The notes under the pieces were generated by a model. The model searched no databases. It worked only from the letters and a program-made list of their open reading frames with translations, and was not told where the DNA came from. A stretch of 52,181 bases of DNA from Bacteroidota bacterium (lineage in GTDB: Bacteria > Bacteroidota > Ignavibacteria > Ignavibacteriales > SURF-24): the NCBI GenBank assembly GCA_030706145.1, contig JAUZPB010000020.1:1-52181 (forward strand). Direction: 5' to 3'. Positions within the stretch are counted from its first letter, which is position 1, and each line of letters begins with the position of its first letter. Below, piece after piece: positions 19,122-27,885 of the stretch. A program made the position numbers and the translations under genes.

Positions 19122-19898
19122 CTATAAGTCTTCTCTGTGTACAATTGTAGATGAGGCCTGGTGCGTTGGGAATATTACTATCTGTGCCAGGTTTACATGC
19201 GCCGGACGGGTTGCAATAAATACTATTGTCTCTGCAATATCCTTGCCCGAAAGAGGTGTAATGCCTTTATAAACATTCTTGGCCCTGTCCTCATCACCAT
19301 GAAATCTTATAACACTGAAATTTGTCTCTACAAGCCCAGGATCTATTGTGCTTACTCTTATATTTTTATCTGCAAGATCCATCCTAAGTGACTTTGTTAT
19401 AGCATCTACGGCATGTTTTGTAGCACAGTAAGCTCCACCGTTCGGATAAGCTTCATGACCTGCAATAGAGCCAATGTTAATTATATGTCCGTTATTCCTT
19501 TTAGCCATAGCCGGAACAACAGCCCTGGTTACATATAATAATCCTTTTACATTTGTGTCTATCATCTCATTCCAGTTCTGAGTGTCATCTTCATAAAGCT
19601 TTGCAAATCCGCGGGCTAGACCAGCATTATTAATAAGAATATCTATACTCTTCCATTCTTCTGGAAAAGCTTTAACTGCAGAGTTAACCGCCTCTTCATC
19701 TCTTACATCAAGCTGAAATGAATAAACTTTAATGCCGAATTCTTTGATGAGCTCTTCAGAAAAAGCATTCAAAAGCTCGACCCTTCTTGAACAAAGAATA
19801 AGGTTAGCTCCTTCACGGGCAAATTCTATTGCACAGTTTTTCCCTATGCCAGAAGTTGCACCTGTAATAAATACTATTTTGTTTTTAAGCGATACCAT
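19122..19898 (-). CDS. Short-chain dehydrogenase/reductase (YdfG-like)
   Basis: 258 aa classical SDR using NAD(P)H. The dinucleotide loop TGATSGIGK is at 12-20, with basic Arg38-Arg39 (CSRR) after the second strand, which favours NADPH. NNAG is at 90-93. The catalytic set is Ser144, Tyr157 and Lys161 (YCATK), with Asn116. Overall it resembles YdfG-type 3-hydroxy acid or serine dehydrogenases (DIDPGLVETNF-like segment TIDPGLVETNFS), but the substrate is not certain. TTTTGAGG lies before the ATG. Its upstream spacer holds a perfect three-copy 15-bp repeat. Confidence 0.9.
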   Translation of the reverse strand: MVSLKNKIVFITGATSGIGKNCAIEFAREGANLILCSRRVELLNAFSEELIKEFGIKVYSFQLDVRDEEAVNSAVKAFPEEWKSIDILINNAGLARGFAKLYEDDTQNWNEMIDTNVKGLLYVTRAVVPAMAKRNNGHIINIGSIAGHEAYPNGGAYCATKHAVDAITKSLRMDLADKNIRVSTIDPGLVETNFSVIRFHGDEDRAKNVYKGITPLSGKDIAETIVFIATRPAHVNLAQIVIFPTHQASSTIVHREDL

Positions 19899-19960
19899 TT
19901 TGCCTCAAAATTTTTATTTCTTTAACTTAAAATAAACTACTTTTAACTTACTAAAATCAC

Positions 19961-20005
19961 TTTATCCCTGAAAACTTTATCCCTGAAAACTTTATCCCTG
20001 AAAAC
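19961..20005. repeat. 15-bp tandem repeat, three perfect copies
   Basis: tttatccctgaaaac occurs three times in a row (19961-19975, 19976-19990, 19991-20005) with no mismatch. It lies between the SDR gene start and the GH20 gene end. Confidence 0.95.
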
Positions 20006-20076
20006 TTCGTCCTGCTGTTAATCTCAATTTTCTTCCTCAACTTTTTGGGGGCAGTTAAATTTTCCTTTAAGCTTCA

Positions 20077-22638
20077 TTACCTTTCAATCCAGCTTGTACG
20101 CTTTGTTTCAAAGTTAGGTGCAGTGACGATGAACTGATAGTCTCTTTTTATAGCCTGCGTCAAAGTACTGTTTCCCACCTCTGAAGTATTCTGCGCTGTC
20201 CAGGATGTGTCACTTAAGAGCTGAATAGATTCGCCGTTTGTCTTAATATCAGCAATCAAATTAAATCCGGCAAATCCTTTTTGCAGGTAGTTTTCTACAT
20301 CTACTCTTATCGTGTTCTCTCCCTTCTTTAAATACTTTGTAATATCTAAGAATTTGATCCTTTTGTATTCTGTCCACAGTGAGAGTGAACGCTTTTCAAA
20401 GACCTGGTCAACATACTGATCGTTAATATATAGCTTTGCATGCGTATCACCTAAGAACTGAATAAAAGCCGATTGGGGGTTTGCACCTATAGAAAAACTC
20501 TTTGTGAATCTTGCCGACTTTGCAAATGTCGTATCGTTTATCTTGCAGTATATCCAGTCGCTTTTGATCATAGCTGGTTCGAGTTTTCCGCGGCTAAGCT
20601 GCTGCTTTGTTTCCCTGAAATATTCTGCCAGCCTGTCAAATTTATCCTCAATCATCTGTAGATTGTCTTTCTTGTAATATTTTAGCCACGTATTTCTGTA
20701 TTCTTCCTTTAGTGCTGTAAGTGAAGAAATATTGCGGTCTATTAAGGCAAGGGCAAATTTTTCATCATTCTCATCTCCAGATGCACTACTAACGGCTGCT
20801 GATCCCATCTTTTCCTTTGTAGCATAAAGGTCTGCTATCTTATTACTAAGAAGAGACTGGCTTAGAAGTTTGGCCCTGTAGAAATTGCTTAAATCAACGA
20901 CAAGCTTAAGAACGTCAAAGTGATCCTTGTTCTTCTTTACAGAGATCTGAAGATCCTTTATATCTGCTTCAGCTTTGGGAAGTGTGGTTTCCATCCAGCT
21001 CATCTTTACAACAGGAGAAATTTTACCTTCCCACCATGCCGGCTCTTTTTGTGGCAGTAGCGGATGGCGCCAGAATTCATGCCATGTTACCTGATTTAGC
21101 GTCGAATTAAGTGTCTCATATAGACTTGCTAGACGAATATCGTTTATTCCGAAGAAATCATAGAAAAAGCTTTTTGCAAAAATGTTCTCGTCACTTTTCT
21201 TAAAGTTCCACGCGCATTGTGCCGACCAGGCATAACCGAAATAGCAGAGCTCCTTTATCGTTTCGGCACCGAAATCTCCCCAGTTGGAGTTTATCATTCC
21301 AATTGAACCACATTTAAGGCCTGAGGATGTAATGTACTTTATATTTGGCACTGCATTCATGTTAACCGGGAAAGTGGAAGTGAAATTCCAGACAGACGGG
21401 GAAACTATATATGGAATCCCTTCTGACTGAAATGTTCTTGTTGAAGGATAATCATAGTCAGCCCTGTAATGCCAGTCAATGATGGTGATATCCTTCGGCA
21501 GTTCTTTAATGATCTCAGGGTGGCGAAGGAGTATATCCCCATACATCATTACCTTTTTGCCCGATTTCTTTAATATATCATATACTTTCTTATAATGCTC
21601 AAGATGAACCATGGCAAGCGAGGACTTATCAACAAGATACTTACTTTTACCAAGTCCAACATCATAGCTTTCATCTGCACCCATGTTAAAGTATTCTGAT
21701 GGGAACATTTCGCATACTTCCTTAAGAAGTCCTTCAAGAAACTTGTATGTCGAATCATTGGAAACACAAAGCGAGGCAGCTCCAGGGAATTCGGCATATT
21801 TTAGGAATTCTTCCTGCGATAGAATATTTTCATAGTGACCAAGTGTCTGAAATGCAGGAATTACATCTATATAATATTTTGCTGCATAGCCTACAAGTTC
21901 CTTTACTTCTTCTTTTGTTAAAGCACCGCGGTTTACTCCAATTGAAGGGTAACTCTCAAATCTTAACATATCTTCAAGATATGGCATATAGGTATTCATC
22001 TTGTACCTGGCCATAAAACGAATTATCTTCTTGAAGTTTTCAATGTTCGGTACCTGTCCCCGGCTGATGTCATCTGAAATGCCGCGGAATTTCATCTCCG
22101 GCCAGTCAGAGATCTCCATGGCTGCAAGCTTATTACTTTCTGCCTTCTCAAGCAATTGAATTAGACTCATTGCTCCATATAAGAGTCCTTTCGGCGAAAT
22201 GGAGCTAATTATAACTCCCGATTTGGAAATGATAAGCTTATAGCCTTCTTCATTTGTCTCTGTTTGTAAGGCCTTTGGCTGTTCAGATTTTGGGGCTTCC
22301 TGTAGTGAAAGGACTATTGCTCCTTTTACCGATATTTCTTTTCTTGAAGATCCCTTTTCTGAAGTCCCTTTTTCCTCTTGGATCTCTTTTATAATCTCGG
22401 CATCAAGCTTATTAAAATCTTTTAACGTTGTTTTTATTAGTCCGGCCGTAAAGCTTAAATCAGATTTTGAAACCTTAGGCTGCTTAGTGATGATCTTGAG
22501 CTTCTTTGCAAGATTAAAACTTCCATCTAGGTGAGAAATAACCTGCGGTGATGGCAAAATTGGCACATCTATCTCCTGAGAATTTATTTTAATATGCAAA
22601 ACCAACATTAAAATTAAAGCAGTACAGACAATTTTCAT
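20077..22638 (-). CDS. Secreted GH20 beta-N-acetylhexosaminidase
   Basis: Removes terminal N-acetylglucosamine or N-acetylgalactosamine from glycans. A signal peptide (MKIVCTALILMLVLHIKINS) is followed by a GH20 N-terminal alpha/beta domain (about 25-170) and the TIM barrel (about 180-560). The catalytic Asp322-Glu323 pair in NMGADES matches the GH20 signature, so substrate-assisted retaining catalysis is expected. The C-terminus (about 690-830) looks like a beta-sandwich binding domain (AKLYINDQYVDQVF, ITKYLKKGENTIRV). The usual barrel segment with H-W-H-L-x-D-D is replaced by YMPYLEDML, so specificity may differ. The ATG at 22638 is chosen because GAGGAG lies just upstream; a TTG five codons earlier overlaps that site. 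Confidence 0.87.
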   Translation of the reverse strand: MKIVCTALILMLVLHIKINSQEIDVPILPSPQVISHLDGSFNLAKKLKIITKQPKVSKSDLSFTAGLIKTTLKDFNKLDAEIIKEIQEEKGTSEKGSSRKEISVKGAIVLSLQEAPKSEQPKALQTETNEEGYKLIISKSGVIISSISPKGLLYGAMSLIQLLEKAESNKLAAMEISDWPEMKFRGISDDISRGQVPNIENFKKIIRFMARYKMNTYMPYLEDMLRFESYPSIGVNRGALTKEEVKELVGYAAKYYIDVIPAFQTLGHYENILSQEEFLKYAEFPGAASLCVSNDSTYKFLEGLLKEVCEMFPSEYFNMGADESYDVGLGKSKYLVDKSSLAMVHLEHYKKVYDILKKSGKKVMMYGDILLRHPEIIKELPKDITIIDWHYRADYDYPSTRTFQSEGIPYIVSPSVWNFTSTFPVNMNAVPNIKYITSSGLKCGSIGMINSNWGDFGAETIKELCYFGYAWSAQCAWNFKKSDENIFAKSFFYDFFGINDIRLASLYETLNSTLNQVTWHEFWRHPLLPQKEPAWWEGKISPVVKMSWMETTLPKAEADIKDLQISVKKNKDHFDVLKLVVDLSNFYRAKLLSQSLLSNKIADLYATKEKMGSAAVSSASGDENDEKFALALIDRNISSLTALKEEYRNTWLKYYKKDNLQMIEDKFDRLAEYFRETKQQLSRGKLEPAMIKSDWIYCKINDTTFAKSARFTKSFSIGANPQSAFIQFLGDTHAKLYINDQYVDQVFEKRSLSLWTEYKRIKFLDITKYLKKGENTIRVDVENYLQKGFAGFNLIADIKTNGESIQLLSDTSWTAQNTSEVGNSTLTQAIKRDYQFIVTAPNFETKRTSWIER
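22345..22374 (-). repeat. 15-bp duplication inside the GH20 coding region
   Basis: tgaagatcccttttc (22345-22359) and tgaagtccctttttc (22360-22374) match at 12 of 15. They encode the Lys/Ser/Gly-rich stretch KGTSEKGSSRK in an inserted loop of the N-terminal domain. The reading frame is kept. Confidence 0.45.
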
Positions 22639-22708
22639 TTGTTTTCTCCTCAAAAAGTCAGAATATGTGGAAATATTTTTGGGACCTATTGTAAGAAGTA
22701 TCAGCGCC

Positions 22709-22745
22709 CCCGGAATATTAATTCTTTAGGTCCGGGTTTTATTAT
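22709..22745 (+). promoter_or_regulatory. Terminator-like hairpin upstream of the phosphate genes
   Basis: CCCGGA (22709-22714) pairs with TCCGGG (22731-22736) and TTTTATT follows. It reads as a plus-strand terminator, yet no plus-strand gene precedes it; the GH20 gene runs the other way. It could be an attenuator in the leader of the DUF47-pit transcript, or a chance structure. Confidence 0.3.
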
Positions 22746-22796
22746 CGGGAAATTTTTCCTAAGTTTGTGCAACCAAAAATAATCAATTAGCTGGAT

Positions 22797-23408
22797 ATGT
22801 TTAAAGGATTACTACCAAAAGAAGAAAAATATTTCGATGATTTTAGTCTGATGATTAAAACCATCAGCGAGATGACTTCCCTTGCAAAAGAGTTTTTTTG
22901 TGATGCTAAATATGAGTCTGGGATTTCATTAAAACTTAAATCACTTGAGAAAAGATGTGACGAAATTTCACAGAAAGTATTTAAAAAATTAAATAAAAGC
23001 TTTTTAACCCCATTTGACCGCGAAGACATATATGCACTTATAAAGAAACTTGAACAGGTTAGCGATGCTATTAATGCATCTGTTACAAAAGCAACTGTAT
23101 ATAACCTTACTCAGCCTCTTAGTGTTTCAAACAAATTGCTTCAAATTGCTGGAATGCAGGTAAAAGAGCTCTATATTTCTATAGTCGATCATAAAGTTAA
23201 ATTTGTTGAAAACCTCAAGACAGTTAAGGACTTAGAACAGGAGGCCGACCAGATCTACCGGGAAGCAATTACTAAGTTATTCAAAGAAGAGACAAATGCT
23301 ATAGAACTTTTCAGGCAAAAGGAAATTCTCGATATTCTGGAAGATATAACGGATAAATGCCAGGCAGTTGCTTCTGTTATCGCTACAATTACATTAAAAA
23401 ACGGTTGA
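22797..23408 (+). CDS. DUF47 (PhoU-like) protein, partner of the phosphate transporter
   Basis: A 203 aa all-helical protein of the DUF47 family, related to PhoU. Family members are encoded next to PiT transporters and are thought to regulate or assist them. Typical features are the N-terminal FKGLLPKEEKYFDDF, a conserved RCDEISQKVFKKLNKSF-like helix with Arg/Asp/Glu, and ILDILEDITDKCQ near the end. There is no signal peptide or membrane segment. It lies 27 nt before the pit gene on the same strand, so they are almost certainly one operon. An unusual hairpin sits upstream. Confidence 0.9.
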   Translation: MFKGLLPKEEKYFDDFSLMIKTISEMTSLAKEFFCDAKYESGISLKLKSLEKRCDEISQKVFKKLNKSFLTPFDREDIYALIKKLEQVSDAINASVTKATVYNLTQPLSVSNKLLQIAGMQVKELYISIVDHKVKFVENLKTVKDLEQEADQIYREAITKLFKEETNAIELFRQKEILDILEDITDKCQAVASVIATITLKNG

Positions 23409-23435
23409 TCTAACTTACTTTATATACTGAGATTT

Positions 23436-24458
23436 ATGATATTAAGTTTTCTTGGAATTCACATTCCCGTCATGGCCTTACTAATTATTGTACTGGCCTA
23501 TATATTTGATTTCTATAATGGAATGCATGATGCCGCAAATTCCATTGCTACAGTCGTTGCTACAAAGGTTCTTACTCCTCTTCAGGCAGTTACCTGGGCA
23601 GCTTGCTTTAACTTCGCGGCTCTTTTCCTCTTCGGCCTTGGTGTTGCTGCAACTATTGGTAAAGGCTTAATTGATATTTCTATTATTGATAATACTGTAA
23701 TACTCGCCGCCCTTATTGGCGCAATTTTAGTCGAGGCAGGTTCAACACATATGGGAATCCCTTTGAGTGTTTCTCATTGCCTTATTGGCGGACTGGGCGG
23801 AGTAGCAATAATGAAGGCAGGCTTTGGAGCTCTTAAGGCTTCAGGATTCCTTAAAGTTATTGCTTTTATTTTCCTTTCACCTGTCATTGGTTATATAATA
23901 GCTGGATTATTCTCTGTTATTACAATCTGGCTCGTAAAGGATATGGCCCCCCGGAAAGTCGATAGGTACTTCAGGCGGCTACAGATCCTCTCGGCCGGTA
24001 TGTATAGCTTAAGCCATGGTTCAAACGACGCACAAAAGACAATTGGCCTTATTACTATGGTGCTGATCGCAAATAATGTAATCACTCCGGCTGGCCATCC
24101 CCCTTACTGGGTTGAAGTTACTAGCTATAGCATTATTGGACTCGGAACAATGCTTGGCGGTTGGAAGGTAATTAAGACACTGGGCATGAGAATGACTAAA
24201 CTAACACCCTTCGGCGGCTTTAGCGCTGAAAGTTCTGCTAGTTTAACAATATTCATCGCCTCTTTCTTAGGAATACCAGTTAGCACGACACAGACCATCT
24301 CTGGCGCAATTGCAGGCGTTGGCGCTGTAAAGAGTACAAGAGCTGTAAGATGGAAGGTCGCAAGAAATATTATCTGGGCATGGATTCTTACAATCCCTCT
24401 GTCTGCAACCTTCGGTATGATAACTTATCAGATCATGCTGTGGCTGAAACTCGATTAA
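23436..24458 (+). CDS. Low-affinity inorganic phosphate transporter, PiT family
   Basis: Imports phosphate with a cation (H+ or Na+). The 340 aa protein has about ten hydrophobic segments. The two signature repeats are present: FYNGMHDAANSIATVVAT (26-43) and SLSHGSNDAQKTIGLI (191-206), both with the GxxDxxN/ND-type pattern at the ends of the inverted repeats. MGIPLSVSHCLIGG and LGIPVSTTQTISGAIAG are the matching S/T-rich re-entrant loops. The length and the DUF47 partner fit the short bacterial PiT type. The stop codon lies in an 18-bp duplication, and a strong terminator follows. Confidence 0.95.
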   Translation: MILSFLGIHIPVMALLIIVLAYIFDFYNGMHDAANSIATVVATKVLTPLQAVTWAACFNFAALFLFGLGVAATIGKGLIDISIIDNTVILAALIGAILVEAGSTHMGIPLSVSHCLIGGLGGVAIMKAGFGALKASGFLKVIAFIFLSPVIGYIIAGLFSVITIWLVKDMAPRKVDRYFRRLQILSAGMYSLSHGSNDAQKTIGLITMVLIANNVITPAGHPPYWVEVTSYSIIGLGTMLGGWKVIKTLGMRMTKLTPFGGFSAESSASLTIFIASFLGIPVSTTQTISGAIAGVGAVKSTRAVRWKVARNIIWAWILTIPLSATFGMITYQIMLWLKLD

Positions 24459-24488
24459 GATCTAGCCTTTGATTAAGATTTTGCCTTT
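24453..24488 (+). repeat. 18-bp tandem duplication spanning the pit stop codon
   Basis: gattaagatctagccttt (24453-24470) is followed by gattaagattttgccttt (24471-24488), 16 of 18 identical. The TAA stop is repeated in frame in the second copy. Confidence 0.85.
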
Positions 24489-24535
24489 AATTGAAAATCA
24501 AACCTGAAGATTAAAATTAGATATTTAATAAAATT

Positions 24536-24583
24536 AAAAGCCCTTTTATGAAAAAACTTTCATGAAAGGGCTTTTGCTTTTTT
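24536..24583 (+). terminator. Strong terminator after the phosphate operon
   Basis: AAGCCCTTTTATGAAA pairs with TTTCATGAAAGGGCTT over 16 positions, with one wobble, around a four-base loop. TTGCTTTTTT follows. Confidence 0.9.
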
Positions 24584-24616
24584 CAATCTTAAAATATCCT
24601 CAATCTTAAAATATCC
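24583..24616. repeat. 17-bp perfect tandem duplication
   Basis: tcaatcttaaaatatcc occurs twice in a row (24583-24599 and 24600-24616) with no mismatch, directly after the terminator of the phosphate operon. Confidence 0.9.
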
Positions 24617-24672
24617 ACAAGAACCTTTTGAATAAATTGTTTTCTATTTGTAAAATAATCATTTATTTCAAG

Positions 24673-24701
24673 TTGTCAATTAGATCCTACTTCGCTATAT
24701 T
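24673..24701 (+). promoter_or_regulatory. Candidate sigma70-type promoter
   Basis: TTGTCA (24673-24678), a 17-nt spacer and TATATT (24696-24701) lie about 50 nt before the methyltransferase-like gene. The match is good, but this phylum may use other promoter forms. Confidence 0.4.
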
Positions 24702-24754
24702 CGCAATATCTTTTGTGGAACAAGAATATAATCACATTTTGAGCAAGAGCGATT

Positions 24755-25342
24755 ATGGATCCGATAAACATTTTCGTGGGTATAAATTTATTAGCTACAT
24801 TAGGCGCTAATGCAGGCGGTGCAAAAAAAGGTTTTAAGACTTCTTTTACTGCCGTAAAGGAAAGGCCAAAGACATTTCTGCAGAAACTTCCACCTAATAT
24901 TGCAGCCGTTGTTCTCTTGCTTGTTATTCTTTCCATTTTCCAGATAGGAACACTCGGCTATGGAAAATTTTCACTCCTTTTTTCTTTGAGAATTCTGGGA
25001 CTCGTCCTTTTCTATCTTTTCTCATGGTTCCAGATATGGGCTTATAGAACTTTGGGTGAAAACTATTCTCAGGAAATCGTCATATTGAAAAAACATGAGC
25101 TAGTTACAACAGGGCCATATAAGTATATCCGCCATCCGCAGTATCTTGGACAGATACTCTCTGACCTTGGCGCTTCGCTTGCCCTCCTTAGCTATACAGC
25201 TCTCCCTGTAGTCCTGTTCCTTGAAATCCCACTTATTGTAATGCGTGCCCAGGAAGAGGAAAAACTCCTCGGTAAGTACTTTAAAGAAAGATTCTTGGCA
25301 TATAAGAAAAAGGCAGGATTTCTTCTGCCATTTCTAGGATGA
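24755..25342 (+). CDS. Isoprenylcysteine carboxyl methyltransferase-like membrane protein
   Basis: 195 aa membrane protein of the ICMT/PEMT superfamily. Hydrophobic segments at about 3-16, 48-63, 70-88 and 130-150 precede or flank the conserved C-terminal block GPYKYIRHPQYLGQ (about 126-139) and the Glu-rich segment RAQEEEKLLGKYF. This block binds S-adenosylmethionine in family members. Bacterial relatives methylate unknown small lipids or peptides; protein prenylation is not expected here. It may be transcribed from the candidate promoter at 24673-24701. It is followed after 42 nt by the amidase gene, but no shared role is evident. Confidence 0.85.
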   Translation: MDPINIFVGINLLATLGANAGGAKKGFKTSFTAVKERPKTFLQKLPPNIAAVVLLLVILSIFQIGTLGYGKFSLLFSLRILGLVLFYLFSWFQIWAYRTLGENYSQEIVILKKHELVTTGPYKYIRHPQYLGQILSDLGASLALLSYTALPVVLFLEIPLIVMRAQEEEKLLGKYFKERFLAYKKKAGFLLPFLG

Positions 25343-25384
25343 GTTTGTTTTTTTTTACGGAAAAGTCTTTTTGCGGTCTGATTT

Positions 25385-27232
25385 ATGAAAGTTAAATTTT
25401 TAATTGCATTATTTTTTATCTCTGCTTTTACACTTTATGCACAGAGAAGATCTGAAATAAGAGTGAGCCTTGACGGTAACTTGAAAAATATATCTTCTAT
25501 AAGCAGAAATGGAGTTGGATTTGTTTCATGCAGACAACTTTCTGAAATGCTTGGTGCATCCATCTATTTCAATCCTGCTAACTCTAAACTTGAGATCAAG
25601 TTTGCTAAAGGCATTCTAAAACTAACAGCACAGAATGAATTTGCAGTTTATACATCCAAGATAAATAATATTCCCGAAGTCCTCCAGATACCTATTGCCC
25701 CGGTACTAATACATAATGACCTGTATGTGCCGCTTAACCTCTACAGCGATATTTTTTCGAAAGCTTCCGGCCATAGCCTTTTACCTGACCTTTCTGGAGG
25801 CACAAAAAATTCAAAGGAAGTATTAGCTAAATCAGATGAAATTGCAAAGGAAAAGACAAAAGTAAACCTTGGAAATAACACAAATCAGGAAAAGCCTATA
25901 AAAAGGATTAGTCCTCCTTCTGTAAAAAAAACAGATCTGTCACAGAATCCCGTTGCATCAGGTCCAACAATTGAAAGTAAATCAAATGAAAGTAAATCAA
26001 AAAGTAGTAATGGGGCCAGTAAAACTAAAAATAAGACAGATGTAAAAATAAAATCTGAGGCAAAGTCAACAGAAGATATTAAAGTCGATGATGCTAAAGT
26101 AGCAGATAATGCTGAGGCTAAAAAGTCTCTATCCAGATTTGATATTGCAGGGGTTACAATAGAGACAAAATCAAACGGTACGCTCATTCGCCTTCTTTGC
26201 AAAAAAAGAGTTACAAGATACAGCGCATCTGTAAATAACAAGATACTCTATATTAACCTTCTGGGTGTAAAGGTTGATGAAAAAATGATAAACTCCTCTG
26301 AGGCCAGGGGACTGGTAAAGAAGATACAGGCAAAGAATATTGCACCGAATTCACAGATAGAGTTTTACCTTAAAGATGGTTATTCAACATATGAGACTTT
26401 CCAGGATAGCCCGGGACATGACCTGCTGATCACAATCCATAATAAGCTCCTTAGCAGCAGGAGTAGCCAGACTGGTAGTAGCGGAAATAATAATATGAAG
26501 AAGTGGGCCTTAAAGACTGTTGTTATTGATGCAGGACACGGGGGCAAGGATCCAGGTGCAATTGGTATAAATGGAGTAAAAGAAAAAGATGTAAACCTTG
26601 CAATTGCTATGAAGCTCGGAGAGATGATCCAGGATAACATGCCGGATGTAAAAGTCGTCTATACACGCTCATCTGACAAATTTGTGGAGCTCTATAAAAG
26701 AGGTAAAATAGCAAATGAGAAAAATGGCAACCTTTTTGTATCAATCCATTGCAATTCGACTCCTTCAAAACCTACAAGTGCAAATGGCTTTGAAATTTAT
26801 CTTCTTAAACCAGGAAGGACAAAAGAAGCTATTTCAATTGCAGAAAGAGAAAATAGTGTAATTCAGTATGAAGATAACCCTTCTCATTATCAGAAACTTA
26901 CAGATGAGAATTTCATACTAGTAAGCATGGCGCACTCATCTTTTATGCGCTATTCGGAAAGGTTTTCAGACATTCTAAATAAAAATTTTACTACTAACTG
27001 CTCCCTTGAATCCAATGGTATTAAACAGGCAGGCTTCTATGTCCTTGTAGGTGCATCTATGCCTAGTGTTTTGGTTGAAACCGGTTTTATTTCGAATAAA
27101 AACGATGAAGCCTACCTTGCAAGTAAAGCAGGACAAAAAAATATTGCTTCGGCTATCTTTAAGTCTGTTGAATCTTTCAAAGAAGAATATGACAGAAATA
27201 TTCAGATGGAAATGGAATCAGCAGTTAAATAG
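25385..27232 (+). CDS. Exported N-acetylmuramoyl-L-alanine amidase with copper-amine-oxidase-like and AMIN domains
   Basis: Cleaves the bond between MurNAc and the stem peptide of peptidoglycan during cell division or wall turnover. The 615 aa protein has a signal peptide (MKVKFLIALFFISAFTLYAQ), a copper amine oxidase N-terminal-like domain (about 25-120), a Lys/Ser/Asn-rich linker (about 135-245), an AMIN domain (about 248-350; often septal targeting) and an Amidase_3 domain (about 376-600). The zinc ligands and catalytic residues are His385 (DAGHGG), Glu400 (VKEKDVNL), His455 (SIHCNS) and Glu565 (VETGF). The linker holds a perfect 15-bp duplication. The stop codon sits in a 17-bp duplication. 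Confidence 0.93.
   Translation: MKVKFLIALFFISAFTLYAQRRSEIRVSLDGNLKNISSISRNGVGFVSCRQLSEMLGASIYFNPANSKLEIKFAKGILKLTAQNEFAVYTSKINNIPEVLQIPIAPVLIHNDLYVPLNLYSDIFSKASGHSLLPDLSGGTKNSKEVLAKSDEIAKEKTKVNLGNNTNQEKPIKRISPPSVKKTDLSQNPVASGPTIESKSNESKSKSSNGASKTKNKTDVKIKSEAKSTEDIKVDDAKVADNAEAKKSLSRFDIAGVTIETKSNGTLIRLLCKKRVTRYSASVNNKILYINLLGVKVDEKMINSSEARGLVKKIQAKNIAPNSQIEFYLKDGYSTYETFQDSPGHDLLITIHNKLLSSRSSQTGSSGNNNMKKWALKTVVIDAGHGGKDPGAIGINGVKEKDVNLAIAMKLGEMIQDNMPDVKVVYTRSSDKFVELYKRGKIANEKNGNLFVSIHCNSTPSKPTSANGFEIYLLKPGRTKEAISIAERENSVIQYEDNPSHYQKLTDENFILVSMAHSSFMRYSERFSDILNKNFTTNCSLESNGIKQAGFYVLVGASMPSVLVETGFISNKNDEAYLASKAGQKNIASAIFKSVESFKEEYDRNIQMEMESAVK
25972..26001 (+). repeat. 15-bp perfect in-frame duplication in the amidase linker
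   Basis: tgaaagtaaatcaaa occurs at 25972-25986 and 25987-26001 without mismatch. It encodes the repeated ESKSN/ESKSK pentapeptide in the disordered linker and keeps the reading frame. Confidence 0.9.
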
Positions 27233-27257
27233 AGATTTAGGTTAAATAGAGATTTGC
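27224..27257 (+). repeat. 17-bp tandem duplication spanning the amidase stop
   Basis: gttaaatagagatttag (27224-27240) is followed by gttaaatagagatttgc (27241-27257), 15 of 17 identical. The TAG stop lies in the first copy. Confidence 0.85.
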
Positions 27258-27334
27258 ATGTATGAAATATCCAGCTTTACTTAAAAATTGGAGTAAAGCT
27301 GGATGAAAAAAATCAAACTAACGTGAAGTACATA

Positions 27335-27398
27335 TTTTACTTCTGAGTACTTTTACTTCTGAGTACTTTTACTTCTGAGTACTTTTACTTCTGAGCTG
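27335..27398 (-). repeat. 16-bp tandem repeat, three perfect and one partial copy, at the DinB gene 3' end
   Basis: ttttacttctgagtac occurs at 27335-27350, 27351-27366 and 27367-27382. A fourth, imperfect copy (27383-27398) contains the last codons and TAA stop of the minus-strand DinB gene. The coding copy thus looks like the parent of the three downstream ones. Confidence 0.95.
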
Positions 27399-27885
27399 GC
27401 ATACCATATTGAGCCCACTCTTCCCTTGCAGGACCATATATTCCAGGAACGACTAAACCAGCCTGGCGCATTAGAACAGTCATCTGTCCACGGTGATGTG
27501 TCTGGTGAACCATTAAAACTGCGAGTGTCAGCCCTCTTTTCCACATCTCACCATACATATCGTCTTCCAGCATAAGAGTTGCATCATTCCAGTTCTTTGT
27601 TACCTGCTCTAGAACTGACTCAGATGCTTTTTTGTAAGCTTCAACAATATCTTTAGCTTTTTCAGGCACCGGAGCTCCATCTTCAGGACCTTCGGGGTTA
27701 AGTCCTGTCCGCTTTGTCATTTCTCCAAGTGAGGTTGTAATGTGCCATGCTATCGTTCCTAAAGAACGTCCCTCTGGGCTTACTTGCTGCTTTAAAGATT
27801 CATCTGTTAAAGTGTTAAAGATCTTTAATGTAGCCTGGCTTTCGCTTTTCCAGTCGTTTTCAAAATCGGAAATCTTATAGAACAT
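27385..27885 (-). CDS. DinB-fold protein, 166 aa
   Basis: A compact DinB/YfiT four-helix protein. The metal-binding histidine triad is His48 in IAWHI and the pair in HQTHHRGQ (about 127 and 131), the standard spacing. Proteins of this type include thiol S-transferases that use bacillithiol or other thiols, and several stress-linked proteins; substrate is unknown. AGGAGGAG lies nine bases before the ATG, one of the best ribosome sites in the window. It is convergent with the amidase gene and not close in sequence to the larger DinB-like protein at 12302-12880. Its 3' end has been copied several times as a 16-bp unit. Confidence 0.87.
   Translation of the reverse strand: MFYKISDFENDWKSESQATLKIFNTLTDESLKQQVSPEGRSLGTIAWHITTSLGEMTKRTGLNPEGPEDGAPVPEKAKDIVEAYKKASESVLEQVTKNWNDATLMLEDDMYGEMWKRGLTLAVLMVHQTHHRGQMTVLMRQAGLVVPGIYGPAREEWAQYGMPAQK

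Noticed and set aside
24628-24936. Short open frames on both strands before the methyltransferase-like gene
   Set aside because: They overlap the candidate promoter and the start of the methyltransferase-like gene and lack any family signal.
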